Shown: piece by piece, positions 7,416 to 14,299 of the stretch
How the letters are laid out: each line of letters begins with the position of its first letter
Numbering within the stretch: the first letter of the stretch is position 1
DNA from: an uncultured Lachnospiraceae bacterium
Lineage (GTDB): Bacteria; Bacillota_A; Clostridia; Lachnospirales; Lachnospiraceae
Assembly: GCA_947178085.1 (NCBI GenBank)
Contig: CAMWWS010000028.1
Span: forward strand, 1 to 14,299
Reading direction: 5' to 3'
DNA: 14,299 nucleotides
The notes under the pieces: generated by a model
What the model was told of the DNA's origin: nothing
Database searches by the model: none
Seen by the model: only the letters and a program-made list of their open reading frames with translations
Program-made: the position numbers and the translations under genes

Positions 7416-9179
7416 TTAATTTGTAATACTCTTCATATTATTATAGTCCTTATTTTCCAAATAAGGAAGGATATTTTCAAAAAGCTGTTTAACTACAGGC
7501 GCCGCAATCTGACCTCCATAATATACCCCCTGAGGATTATTTATAAGACAGATGGCAAGTATCGTAGGATTATCCGCGGGTGCAAAACCTAAAAAAGAAG
7601 CTATATATTTACCGCTTCCCCTTGGCAGCGTCTCGCTGGTGGCAGTCTTGCCGCCAATCCTGTATCCTTCTATATATGCTTTTTGACCGCCGCCGTTCTC
7701 CACTACCTGTTCCAAAAGATAACGCATAGTTTCCGAGGTTTCCTGCGATACTATATTATCTTTCGTTTGATAGGCAAACAGGCTGCCTTCCGTACCGTCC
7801 GGATTTGCAACCCTGACTCCAAGATGCGGAGTAACCCGTCTTCCTCCATTGACAAAAGATGATACCGTGACCGCCAGCTGCATCGGTGTAATCTGAAATG
7901 ACTGTCCAAAGGAAATCGTAGCCAGTTCCACCTGCCCGATATTCTCTTTTTTATGCATGATGGTTCCCGCTTCTCCCGGCAGGTCTATTCCGGTTCTGTC
8001 AAGCAGACCGAACTGTCTAAAATATTTAAAATAATTGTCAACCCCAAGCCTCAAACCCACCGTTACAAATACCGGATTACAGGAATTCATTATCCCCTGT
8101 ACGAAATTCTCCGCTCCGTGTCCGGCTATTTTATGACATCTTATCCTCCTGTCTCCTACCATTACATATCCCGGACAGCTAAATGAGTCCTCCAGCTTAA
8201 CAACACCTTCTTCCAGCGCCGCAGCAGCTGTCACTGTTTTAAAAATTGAACCCGGCTCATAAGTATCATTTATACAGCCGTTACGCCACATATTGTTTAA
8301 CAGATCCTGCTTTTCTTTTTCACTCAAAGCCGTCTGTTCTGTAGTTTCAGGTAGCGTATACGGATTGTTTAAGTCAAATTCCGGCACGTTAACCATTGCC
8401 AGAATTTCTCCGTTCTGCGGATTCATAACAATCATGGATACACTGTCCGCCTGCTTCGTCTCCATAGCCTGCATAGCAAGCTGTGTGGCATAGCTTTGAA
8501 TATTCATATCCAGACTGATATACAGGTCCCTGCCGTTTACAGGCTCTATTCGTTCCTCGCCCGCTTCCGTCACTTCCACGCCTTTGGCATCCGTCACTGT
8601 CAGGATTGTTCCCGCTTCTCCCTTAAGATATTCCTCATATATGACTTCCAGCCCTATTATCCCCTGATTATCGCCGCCTGTAAACCCGAGCACTTTAGAT
8701 GCGAGCGAGCCATAAGGATAATATCTTTTATAATCTTCATCCACTTTTACCCCTGCCAGCTCGTAAGAACGAATAATGTCTCCGACAGACTTATCCACAT
8801 TACTCTTGATTTTTTCAATGGAGGAATACTTTTCAACACGCTTGCGCACATATTCTTCAGACAACCCCAGTTCTTTAGACAAAACCTCTATAACACGCTC
8901 TTTATCCTCAATCTGGTTATGAATGACAGATATGGTGCATACTGTCTTGTTATCCGCCAGAATCTCCCCATTGGCGTCAATGATTCTGCCCCTTGCCGCT
9001 TTAATGCTCCGCTCTCTCTCATGCAGCTCCTTAGCTTTTTGTATGTAATACTCTGATTGAAATACCATCAAATATACTAATCTGGCAATCAGCCCTATAA
9101 ACATAGCCAGGCAGATAAACATTACGCTAACTGTTTTATTCCTGTGAAATGTTTTATGTGAATAATTCTTTTCTTTCAT
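7416..9179 (-). CDS. spoVD: Class B penicillin-binding protein, SpoVD-like (KTA variant)
   Basis: Class B PBPs are membrane-anchored D,D-transpeptidases that crosslink peptidoglycan. Numbered from the ATG at 9179 (587 residues), a short basic tail and one transmembrane helix (about 16-40) lead to a PBP dimerisation domain with the usual RGRIIDANGEILA, then the transpeptidase domain with SxxK at 311-314 (SIFK) and SxN at 366-368 (SCN). The third motif reads K-T-A at 511-513 instead of K-T-G. There is no C-terminal PASTA domain, which Bacillus SpoVD has; the protein ends soon after the catalytic domain. GAGG lies 12 nt before the chosen ATG; an in-frame ATG at 9197 has no binding site. Its place between another PBP gene and mraY matches spoVD of Bacillus, but a vegetative role is equally possible. 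Confidence 0.92.
   Translation of the reverse strand: MKEKNYSHKTFHRNKTVSVMFICLAMFIGLIARLVYLMVFQSEYYIQKAKELHERERSIKAARGRIIDANGEILADNKTVCTISVIHNQIEDKERVIEVLSKELGLSEEYVRKRVEKYSSIEKIKSNVDKSVGDIIRSYELAGVKVDEDYKRYYPYGSLASKVLGFTGGDNQGIIGLEVIYEEYLKGEAGTILTVTDAKGVEVTEAGEERIEPVNGRDLYISLDMNIQSYATQLAMQAMETKQADSVSMIVMNPQNGEILAMVNVPEFDLNNPYTLPETTEQTALSEKEKQDLLNNMWRNGCINDTYEPGSIFKTVTAAAALEEGVVKLEDSFSCPGYVMVGDRRIRCHKIAGHGAENFVQGIMNSCNPVFVTVGLRLGVDNYFKYFRQFGLLDRTGIDLPGEAGTIMHKKENIGQVELATISFGQSFQITPMQLAVTVSSFVNGGRRVTPHLGVRVANPDGTEGSLFAYQTKDNIVSQETSETMRYLLEQVVENGGGQKAYIEGYRIGGKTATSETLPRGSGKYIASFLGFAPADNPTILAICLINNPQGVYYGGQIAAPVVKQLFENILPYLENKDYNNMKSITN
7641..7649 (-). other. KTA codons replacing the KTG motif in the SpoVD-like PBP
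   Basis: The minus-strand codons are AAG ACT GCC, within GGKTATSETLPRG. The paralogue next door has AAG ACC GGT in GGKTGTAQTLPRG at the same place. A single base (GCC against GGC) separates alanine from glycine. Confidence 0.9.
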
Positions 9180-9246
9180 CGCGTAAGAAAACCTCATATA
9201 AGGTATTAATATAATTTATTACCGTTTCCTTAAGGTTATTCTTACG

Positions 9247-9271
9247 ATATTCTATATCTTATATTCTATAT
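9247..9271. repeat. Short AT-rich direct repeat
   Basis: ATATTCTATAT occurs at 9247-9257 and again at 9261-9271, a 14-bp period, across the end of the upstream PBP gene and the start of the gap before spoVD. Nothing suggests a function; low complexity is the simplest explanation. Confidence 0.4.
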
Positions 9272-11503
9272 TCCAAATCCGTCGTCTTCCGAGTCGTCGC
9301 CCTGCGGCGGTTCTCCCAATCCCTTAAGCGGCGTGGTGCCTTCAGGCACATCATACAGATTATCAAGATTCAATACCGCGCCTGTCTCAGGGTCTACCAG
9401 ATATCCTGTATCAGGGTCTTTGGCATATCCGGTCTCAGGGTCAATCGGAAAATTCCTCCAAACATCCGGCTCTTCGCTGTGTTCAGGTTCTCCTTCGCCT
9501 TCTGCGCCTTCTCCCGGCTCACCTTCTTCACTGCCTTCTCCTTCCCCATGTTCACCTTCTCCAGTAACCTGCGGTATGGTAAGCTGCTGTCTTAACTCTT
9601 CCAATTCTTCCCTCTCTTTATCCGTCAACTCCTCTGTCATAAAAATATTCAGATACGGCAGCACCTCAGTCAATATATTGCGGACTATTCTGGTCGCATA
9701 CTTAGCATCATCCTGCGCAAATACATTCGGTCTGTCTACAACAACATAAATCGCATACTGAGGGTCATCCGCCGGAGCATAACCCATGAAAGACACGACA
9801 AATTCTCCGTTTCCACGCGGCAGTGTCTGCGCCGTACCGGTCTTACCGCCAATCATGTAGCCCGCAGGTCTTGCCGATTTACCGGTTCCGTTTTCGCCTG
9901 CTACTACCAGATTACAGAATTCAACTATTCTATCGCTTGTAGACTGGGATATGGTCTGTTTCAAAATTCTGGGCTCTATATTCCGCACGGTCGCACCTTC
10001 CGGAGTAGTAATCCTGCTCACAACATGGGGCTCATAATAGTAACCGCCGTTAATCAGAGAGCAGAATCCCGTAATCATCTGAATCATCGAAGCGTTAAAA
10101 CCCTGTCCGAAAGAATTAGTCGCAAGCTCAGTCTGGCGCATATTATTCTTATAGTAAATAACATTAGCAGTTCTCGATTCTCCTGCCAGGTCAATATTGG
10201 TCTTTAATCCAAAACCAAACAAATGTTGGTAATCAACAAATCTATCCTTTCCCATGGCAAAAGCCACATTCATGAGCACGACGTTGCAGGAACGCTCAAT
10301 TCCCTCCGCAACAGTCAGATAATGATCTCCGTATCTGTTATGGCAGTGTATCGGATAATCTCCCACTATAAGTTTGCCTTCACAGTTATAGGATTCATTT
10401 CCGGTAATCGCCCCGCATTCTATAGCCGCCGCTACGGTGAATGGCTTGGCAACAGAGCCCGGCTCATATGTATCCACAATACAGAAATTCTTCCACAGGG
10501 CAGCCAATTGTCTGTACAGCGCATCGTCATCCATAGCATCAATAAGCTCCTGTGTAAGATATTCCCCGGTTTTTTTATTTTTCTCATCAAGTTCGGGCAT
10601 ACCTATCAGGTTGTCGGTATTCCTCACATCGTTTAGGTCATAGACCGGATAGCTTGCCATCGCAAGTATATTTCCCGTATGTACCTCCATAAAGATGCAT
10701 CCGACATTTTCAGCTCCGGCACCCGTTCTGTAATTATCTCTGTATTGTTCGTCGAATTCTCTTAAATATTTTTCTACAATACTCTGTATATTAGCATCAA
10801 TCGTAGTCTGTATATTGTACCCGTCAACAGCAGGAATAGTTGTCCTCTCCACATTCGAATCAACATTCATATACCCATACTCACGACCGTTTGAACCGCA
10901 TAGGATATCGTTATAATATTCTTCAAGTCCATACTGTCCCACATTGTCGCTTGTGGTAAATCCGATTACATCACAGGCGAGGGAACCGTTCGGATATTCT
11001 CTCTTATATTCATCTTCAAACCATATTCCTGTTATATTTTTGCCGATTTCTTCATCCTTCTGCAGTTCCTTGAATTCTTCAACTTTATCATAGCCGATAC
11101 GCCTTGCCAGCACACGGTAAGCTGAATTGGGGTGTGTCGCAATATAATCCCTGACCTCACTTATATCAATGCCGAAAACAGAGCGCAGCGCATTCAGCGT
11201 AGGTTCAAGATTTGCCTCGTCATCCATAAGCACTTTCGTGTCCAGAATAACATTGTATACCTTATTGCTGATTGCCAGTATCGTGCCGTTTGCATCCAGT
11301 ATTTCTCCACGCTTAAAAGGTATTGTCATCGAGTCATACCTCTGCTGTGACAATACCTGTCTTTTATAAGTCTCTCCATTATCCCTGTTAATCAGAAACA
11401 GTCTTGCGCTCAAGCCTGCAAAAGCCAGCAGTACTATTAAAAAAAGTACCAAAAGTTTCTTTTGCATTTTGCTTGTAAATCTGTTCACACGTTCCTGTTT
11501 CAT
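9266..11503 (-). CDS. pbpB: Class B penicillin-binding protein FtsI/PbpB-like with acidic repeat tail
   Basis: This is the likely septal D,D-transpeptidase, partner of FtsW and FtsL. The 745-residue protein has a basic tail, one transmembrane helix (about 16-38), a dimerisation domain beginning around KRGEILDANGTILA (64-77), and a complete transpeptidase domain: SxxK at 350-353 (SVAK), SxN at 405-407 (SCN) and KTG at 554-556. The catalytic domain ends near 620. A charged helix-like segment (621-641) follows, then a Glu/Gly-rich stretch (about 648-680), three 8-residue DPxTG repeats (688-711) and an acidic end. The PASTA domains found in Bacillus PBP2B are absent. The ATG at 11503 has AGGAG 6 nt upstream. 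Its position after ftsL matches pbpB of Bacillus. Confidence 0.94.
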   Translation of the reverse strand: MKQERVNRFTSKMQKKLLVLFLIVLLAFAGLSARLFLINRDNGETYKRQVLSQQRYDSMTIPFKRGEILDANGTILAISNKVYNVILDTKVLMDDEANLEPTLNALRSVFGIDISEVRDYIATHPNSAYRVLARRIGYDKVEEFKELQKDEEIGKNITGIWFEDEYKREYPNGSLACDVIGFTTSDNVGQYGLEEYYNDILCGSNGREYGYMNVDSNVERTTIPAVDGYNIQTTIDANIQSIVEKYLREFDEQYRDNYRTGAGAENVGCIFMEVHTGNILAMASYPVYDLNDVRNTDNLIGMPELDEKNKKTGEYLTQELIDAMDDDALYRQLAALWKNFCIVDTYEPGSVAKPFTVAAAIECGAITGNESYNCEGKLIVGDYPIHCHNRYGDHYLTVAEGIERSCNVVLMNVAFAMGKDRFVDYQHLFGFGLKTNIDLAGESRTANVIYYKNNMRQTELATNSFGQGFNASMIQMITGFCSLINGGYYYEPHVVSRITTPEGATVRNIEPRILKQTISQSTSDRIVEFCNLVVAGENGTGKSARPAGYMIGGKTGTAQTLPRGNGEFVVSFMGYAPADDPQYAIYVVVDRPNVFAQDDAKYATRIVRNILTEVLPYLNIFMTEELTDKEREELEELRQQLTIPQVTGEGEHGEGEGSEEGEPGEGAEGEGEPEHSEEPDVWRNFPIDPETGYAKDPDTGYLVDPETGAVLNLDNLYDVPEGTTPLKGLGEPPQGDDSEDDGFGI
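9371..9442 (-). repeat. Three 24-bp repeats coding DPxTG octapeptides
   Basis: The units encode DPETGYAK, DPDTGYLV and DPETGAVL in tandem, residues 688-711 of the PBP. They follow a Glu/Gly-rich segment at about 9464-9562. The motif looks like LPxTG, but it is internal and repeated, with no hydrophobic segment after it, so it is not a sortase signal. Confidence 0.85.
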
Positions 11504-11538
11504 ATTCTGCTCCTGTAAGGCTGCTCTGTCGCCTTATG

Positions 11539-12084
11539 TCAATCCGGAATCAAGGACAACTGCTTCACATAATCGTTATTCTCACTTGTAAATGAGACAA
11601 TCTGCCCCTCTTCCGCATATCTCATTCCAAGTTCCTGAACGGCAATTCTTCTGACTTCTTCCAAATCTATACTACTTGTTATTCTATTATATTCTTCGTC
11701 ATTTGCAAGTCTTAAATCATTTAATTCTCTCTCCAGCGCTGAAATATGATCTATTCTGTTTGTAATATCCGACTGCAGTCTGATATAACTAACCAGAATA
11801 AAGCCTGTCGCAATTAAAGCAAGACTTAAGAACATGACATAACCGGGACTCATATGTTCCGCTTTTTCCCTGTTTTTCCTTGCCGTATTGCTTAATTTCT
11901 TTTTAGGCTTTCTCTCTATCTCTTTTGTCACATCAAGTCTTCTGACTGCGTTGCCCTGAATATATTCACTGTTATACGCACGTCTTCTTCCCTGTGCATG
12001 TCTGCTGCCCTGTGCAGTTCTGCTGTTTTGTGCCGTTCTGCTTCCTTGTGCCCTTGTGCCGGCTGCTCTCCTAACTTCCGCCAT
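11539..12084 (-). CDS. ftsL: FtsL-like cell division protein
   Basis: FtsL is a small bitopic protein whose extracellular coiled coil pairs with DivIC/FtsB and helps activate the FtsW-PBP pair. The 181-residue product has an unusually long, very basic cytoplasmic part (1-81), one transmembrane helix (about 82-101, YVMFLSLALIATGFILVSYI), then a coiled-coil-like segment (LQSDITNRIDHISALERELNDL) and a C-terminal region ending with a motif typical of the family (EVRRIAVQELGMRYAEEGQIV). The first part carries four imperfect six-residue repeats of the form R-T-A-Q-G-S. Classical FtsL is shorter, near 100-120 residues. The ATG at 12084 has GAGAGG about 10 nt upstream; an in-frame GTG at 12102 is the alternative. 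Sequence conservation is low, so the name depends on architecture and on its place between rsmH and pbpB. Confidence 0.85.
   Translation of the reverse strand: MAEVRRAAGTRAQGSRTAQNSRTAQGSRHAQGRRRAYNSEYIQGNAVRRLDVTKEIERKPKKKLSNTARKNREKAEHMSPGYVMFLSLALIATGFILVSYIRLQSDITNRIDHISALERELNDLRLANDEEYNRITSSIDLEEVRRIAVQELGMRYAEEGQIVSFTSENNDYVKQLSLIPD
11991..12062 (-). repeat. 18-bp tandem repeat in the ftsL N-terminus
   Basis: About four copies of an 18-bp unit starting CCTGTGC or a variant (plus strand: 11991-12008, 12009-12026, 12027-12044, 12045-12062, the last degenerate). They encode the repeating hexapeptides TRAQGS, RTAQNS, RTAQGS and RHAQGR in the cytoplasmic tail. Confidence 0.85.
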
Positions 12085-12104
12085 ATTGATTATTCCTCTC
12101 ACTT

Positions 12105-13049
12105 TTATGCATTACTGTTTCGCTCAAAAACTCTTAGTTTAGCGCTTTTAGCTCTCTTATTTTTCTTAATTTCTTCTTCGGTAGGTAAAATCGGTTTTCT
12201 ATAAACCGCTTTTCCCTTTGACTCCCTGCCACATACACAAACCGGGAATTCAGGCGGACAGGTGCAGGGATTTTCATTTTTCCTATAAGCCGATTTTACA
12301 ATTCTGTCCTCTAATGAATGAAATGTAATGATACAAAGCCGCCCTCCGGGATTCAACATATCAATAAATTCATCCAGAGAATTTTTTAACACTTCAAGTT
12401 CATGATTGCATTCAATGCGTATTGCCTGAAATGTTCTTTTGGAGGGATGTCCACCCGCCGCCCTCATCTTGGCAGGTATTGCCGCTTTTATGATTTCATT
12501 CAATTCTTCCGTAGTCTCTATGGGCTTGTCCAATCTAGCTGCTGTAATGTGCTTGGCAATATTCTTAGCGAACTGTTCCTCTCCATAATCTCTTATGATA
12601 CGGTAAAGTTCCATTTCCGGGTATGTATTGACTATATCCCTGGCACTTAAAGTCTGTCTCGTATCCATACGCATGTCCAATGCAGCGTCATATTTATACG
12701 AAAAGCCTCTGTCCGCATTATCCAATTGATAAGATGAAACTCCCAAATCCAGAATAATGCCATCCACCTTGCTTATACCAATGCTTTTCAGCACACTTCC
12801 CATATTGCAATAATTATCCCTAATAATAGTAACCTTATCATTAAACTGCTCCAGTCTCTTTCCTGCTGCAAAAATAGCTTCTCCATCCTGGTCTATTCCA
12901 ATCAGTCTTCCGTGTCCCGTAAGTTTAGAGGCGGTCATGTAAGAATGTCCGCCTCCTCCAAGCGTTCCATCTACGTATATTCCATCAGGCTTTACCTGTA
13001 GATTCTCTATGGTTTCTTCTAAAAGAACCGATGTATGATTAAACTCCAT
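12105..13049 (-). CDS. rsmH: 16S rRNA (cytosine1402-N4)-methyltransferase RsmH (MraW)
   Basis: RsmH uses S-adenosylmethionine to methylate N4 of C1402 in the 16S rRNA decoding centre. The 314-residue product has the usual family length. Motifs: [11 protein letters not shown] (26-36) for S-adenosylmethionine, GIDQD with an acidic ribose-binding residue (D53), [11 protein letters not shown] (96-106), and [10 protein letters not shown] (243-252). A four-cysteine segment at 262-273, spaced CxC-6-CxC, follows. The ATG at 13049 (start [10 protein letters not shown], the normal family N-terminus, with AGGA 6 nt upstream) is preferred over the ATG at 13085, which would add twelve atypical residues. 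mraZ ends 39 nt upstream of the chosen start, as in most dcw clusters. Confidence 0.97.
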   Translation of the reverse strand: MEFNHTSVLLEETIENLQVKPDGIYVDGTLGGGGHSYMTASKLTGHGRLIGIDQDGEAIFAAGKRLEQFNDKVTIIRDNYCNMGSVLKSIGISKVDGIILDLGVSSYQLDNADRGFSYKYDAALDMRMDTRQTLSARDIVNTYPEMELYRIIRDYGEEQFAKNIAKHITAARLDKPIETTEELNEIIKAAIPAKMRAAGGHPSKRTFQAIRIECNHELEVLKNSLDEFIDMLNPGGRLCIITFHSLEDRIVKSAYRKNENPCTCPPEFPVCVCGRESKGKAVYRKPILPTEEEIKKNKRAKSAKLRVFERNSNA

Positions 13050-13088
13050 CCTATTTCCTGTGCCCTTTTTATATTTGACTGCCATGAA

Positions 13089-13520
13089 CTAAATTCCCAG
13101 TCCAAGCTCAGCCATATGTTCTGCTATTTCGTCCATATCATCATAAGCAGCTGTTTCTTCAAAACGTTCTTTACTCCAGATTTCGATTCTGCTTGCAACT
13201 CCGATCAGGACAACATCTTTATTCAATTCAGCAAACTCTCTTAAGACATTGGGTATAAGGATACGTCCCTGTTTATCTACCTCAGCTTCTGTTGCTCCTG
13301 CCAGGAAAAAACGTACAAACTTTCTGGCATCCTTATTGGTAAGTGGCAAGGATTTCAGTTTTTCTTCAAATACATTCCACTCTGCATTGTCATACACAAA
13401 TAGACAGCCATCCAGTCCTTTTGTTACCACAAATACGTCTCCTAACGATTCTCGGAATTTAGACGGGATAATCAGCCTGCCTTTTGCATCAATTGTGTGA
13501 TTGTACTCTCCCATAAACAT
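13089..13520 (-). CDS. mraZ: Transcriptional regulator MraZ
   Basis: MraZ is a DNA-binding protein that forms ring-shaped oligomers and regulates the dcw cluster by binding short direct repeats at its own promoter. The 143-residue protein has two SpoVT-AbrB-like domains, each with the conserved DxxxR motif: DAKGR at 11-15 and DKQGR at 82-86. The N-terminus [15 protein letters not shown] is the classical one, and length equals Bacillus MraZ. The ATG at 13520 is chosen because AGGTGA lies 6 nt upstream; the TTG at 13526 directly abuts that site and is unlikely. It is first in the operon, and four candidate MraZ boxes lie 50-90 bp upstream of its start, pointing to autoregulation. Confidence 0.97.
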   Translation of the reverse strand: MFMGEYNHTIDAKGRLIIPSKFRESLGDVFVVTKGLDGCLFVYDNAEWNVFEEKLKSLPLTNKDARKFVRFFLAGATEAEVDKQGRILIPNVLREFAELNKDVVLIGVASRIEIWSKERFEETAAYDDMDEIAEHMAELGLGI

Positions 13521-13526
13521 AATCAA

Positions 13527-13532
13527 TCACCT
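13527..13532 (-). promoter_or_regulatory. Ribosome binding site deciding the mraZ start
   Basis: AGGTGA on the minus strand sits 6 nt before the ATG at 13520-13518 and touches the in-frame TTG at 13526, so it supports the ATG. Confidence 0.7.
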
Positions 13533-13570
13533 GCCGTCAAGTGCCTGCCACGGTCCGTGTATGAAATTCA

Positions 13571-13607
13571 CCACTTTTAACCACTTCATTCCACTTTCCA
13601 CCACTTG
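13571..13607 (-). promoter_or_regulatory. MraZ operator: four AAGTGG boxes every 10 bp
   Basis: On the minus strand AAGTGG occurs exactly four times, at 13606-13601, 13596-13591, 13586-13581 and 13576-13571, always with 4 nt between copies. The period is one helical turn. Published MraZ operators are tandem boxes of this kind (TGGG-type repeats in Escherichia coli, AAAGTG-type boxes in Mycoplasma gallisepticum). The array begins at the expected transcription start, so bound MraZ should block initiation. Sequence and spacing are seen directly; binding is inferred from the family. Confidence 0.9.
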
Positions 13608-13613
13608 TCTACC

Positions 13614-13642
13614 ATTTTATATTAAAATATAGTATATTGCAA
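13614..13642 (-). promoter_or_regulatory. Probable promoter of the mraZ operon
   Basis: The minus strand has TTGCAA (13642-13637), a 17-bp spacer and TAAAAT (13619-13614), four and five matches to the sigma-A consensus. Initiation would fall around 13606-13608, at the edge of the first MraZ box. An alternative pair, TTGTTT with TATTTT also 17 bp apart, lies slightly upstream in the same AT-rich stretch, so the exact hexamers are uncertain while the location is likely. Confidence 0.65.
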
Positions 13643-13703
13643 GGGAAAACAAGAGAATTTTTAATTTTTTATTAAGAAATTTTAAATATGCACCACAAGC
13701 CGC

Positions 13704-13745
13704 AAAATAAAAAAGCAGTTTCATCCGTCAGGACAAAACCGCTTT
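13704..13745 (-). terminator. Intrinsic terminator after the degV-type gene
   Basis: In the minus-strand transcript a 15-bp stem (arms 13745-13731 and 13726-13712, all paired if three G-U wobbles are allowed) closes a 4-nt loop and is followed by TTTTATTTT (13712-13704, sharing the last T of the stem). It lies about 45 nt after the DegV stop and insulates the dcw operon from upstream transcription. Confidence 0.9.
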
Positions 13746-13790
13746 CATTTCACTCTGTTACATTAATGTCGTGAATTACAGACCAATATT

Positions 13791-14299
13791 CTATTTTTCT
13801 GCGAAGTAAGCAACCGCAATTGCTCCGGGTCCAATATGAGTACCAATCGTACTGCCGATACAGTATGAAGGCACTTCATCAATCTGCTCTTTCCACAGAT
13901 GTGCGCTGTCTTGCAAGTATTTCTGCAGCAAGCTGTCATCCAGACCGGAATATGCCGCCACATGAGGCATGTTAAAGTCAATACCGCCGGACTTATCTAT
14001 CATCTGAGTCAGAAGATTACTGCCTTTCTTGGAGCCCATTGCCTTTCCAACCAGCTTTACTTCACCGTCAATAACCGAGATAACAGGCTTAATATGCAGA
14101 ATTTCACCGGATATTGCTACGGCAGATGATATTCTGCCTCCCTTTTGAAGATATTCAAGTGTTCCCAGCAGAGCCATAAGTTTAATACGCTGTCTGCCTT
14201 CTTCCAGACGCTCCGCCATCTCTTTGGCAGCAACGCCTTCTTTCATCAGGCGAATCGCATACTGTATCAAGATTCGCTCACCTATACATGCATTAAGGC
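13791..14299 (-). CDS. DegV/FakB family fatty-acid-binding protein, C-terminal part
   Basis: The reading frame is open to the right edge, so this is the C-terminal 168 residues of a protein that normally has about 280. DegV (FakB) proteins bind a fatty acid and present it to the kinase FakA for phosphorylation, feeding phospholipid synthesis. Recognisable family segments are LLGTLEYLQKGGRISSAVAI, then ILHIKPVISVIDGEVKLVGKAMGSKKG, and the C-terminal GSTIGTHIGPGAIAVAYF. In FakB the C-terminal His-x-GPG region lines the fatty-acid carboxylate pocket. The true start is outside the window; the TTG at 14270 is an internal leucine codon. It is on the same strand as the dcw operon but ends in its own terminator, so the two are probably transcribed separately. 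A partner fakA gene is not visible. Confidence 0.92.
   Translation of the reverse strand, partial: LNACIGERILIQYAIRLMKEGVAAKEMAERLEEGRQRIKLMALLGTLEYLQKGGRISSAVAISGEILHIKPVISVIDGEVKLVGKAMGSKKGSNLLTQMIDKSGGIDFNMPHVAAYSGLDDSLLQKYLQDSAHLWKEQIDEVPSYCIGSTIGTHIGPGAIAVAYFAEK

Noticed and set aside
9198..9265. Possible sigma-E promoter before the SpoVD-like gene
   Set aside because: GAATATC-like words resemble a sigma-E -35, but no CATA-type -10 follows at 13-15 bp. The CCTTAAGG palindrome in the gap is short and has no T-run.
9371..9442. LPxTG-like sortase signal in the PBP tail
   Set aside because: The motif is DPxTG, repeated and internal, with no hydrophobic segment and basic end after it.
13791..14270. 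DegV-type gene starting at TTG 14270
   Set aside because: The frame stays open to the window edge with sensible residues (LNACIGERIL), and the family is about 280 residues, so the TTG is an internal leucine codon.
1..14299. Mobile elements, CRISPR arrays, tRNA or rRNA genes, prophage or defence genes
   Set aside because: None seen. There are no transposase or integrase motifs, no spaced identical repeats beyond those listed, no tRNA-like cloverleaf, and the gene content is core metabolism with even composition.

Overview
The window is almost entirely a dcw (division and cell wall) cluster from a spore-forming, low-to-mid GC Gram-positive bacterium of the class Clostridia. The protein sequences look most like Lachnospiraceae, but that placement is from memory of the families, not from a search. 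Every real gene lies on the minus strand, so transcription runs from high to low coordinates. No gene-free stretch exceeds 300 bases.

Layout in transcription order: (1) the C-terminal part of a DegV/FakB-type fatty-acid-binding protein, cut by the right edge and closed by a strong intrinsic terminator (13704-13745). (2) A short regulatory region with a sigma-A-like promoter and four AAGTGG boxes repeated every 10 bp, matching known MraZ operators. (3) The cluster itself: mraZ, rsmH, an ftsL-like gene, two consecutive class B penicillin-binding protein genes (pbpB/ftsI-like, then spoVD-like), mraY, murD, ftsW/spoVE, murA, ftsQ/divIB and ftsZ. Gaps are mostly a few to about 75 nt, so one long operon is likely. 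ftsZ appears to have an extra promoter of its own (1526-1554) and is followed by a terminator (159-201). (4) At the left edge, the first codons of spoIIGA, preceded by a promoter with perfect -35 and -10 hexamers held 21 bp apart. That spacing, plus candidate Spo0A boxes, resembles the Spo0A-driven spoIIG promoter of Bacillus.

How the genes work together: MurA and MurD make the peptidoglycan precursor in the cytoplasm and MraY moves it onto undecaprenyl phosphate. FtsW (SEDS glycosyltransferase) with a class B PBP polymerises and crosslinks it at the septum. FtsL and FtsQ belong to the regulatory membrane complex, and FtsZ forms the ring. RsmH methylates 16S rRNA and MraZ represses the cluster. 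The second PBP and FtsW may serve spore cortex synthesis (SpoVD/SpoVE roles), which fits with spoIIGA downstream. Compared with Bacillus, murG, murB and ftsA are missing here and murA sits in the murG/murB position.

I found no evidence of an unknown system. The points most worth a second look are the spoIIG-like promoter, the four-box MraZ operator, the KTA in place of KTG in the SpoVD-like PBP, the acidic DPxTG-repeat tail that replaces PASTA domains in the other PBP, and an 18-bp tandem repeat coding the basic N-terminus of the FtsL-like protein.
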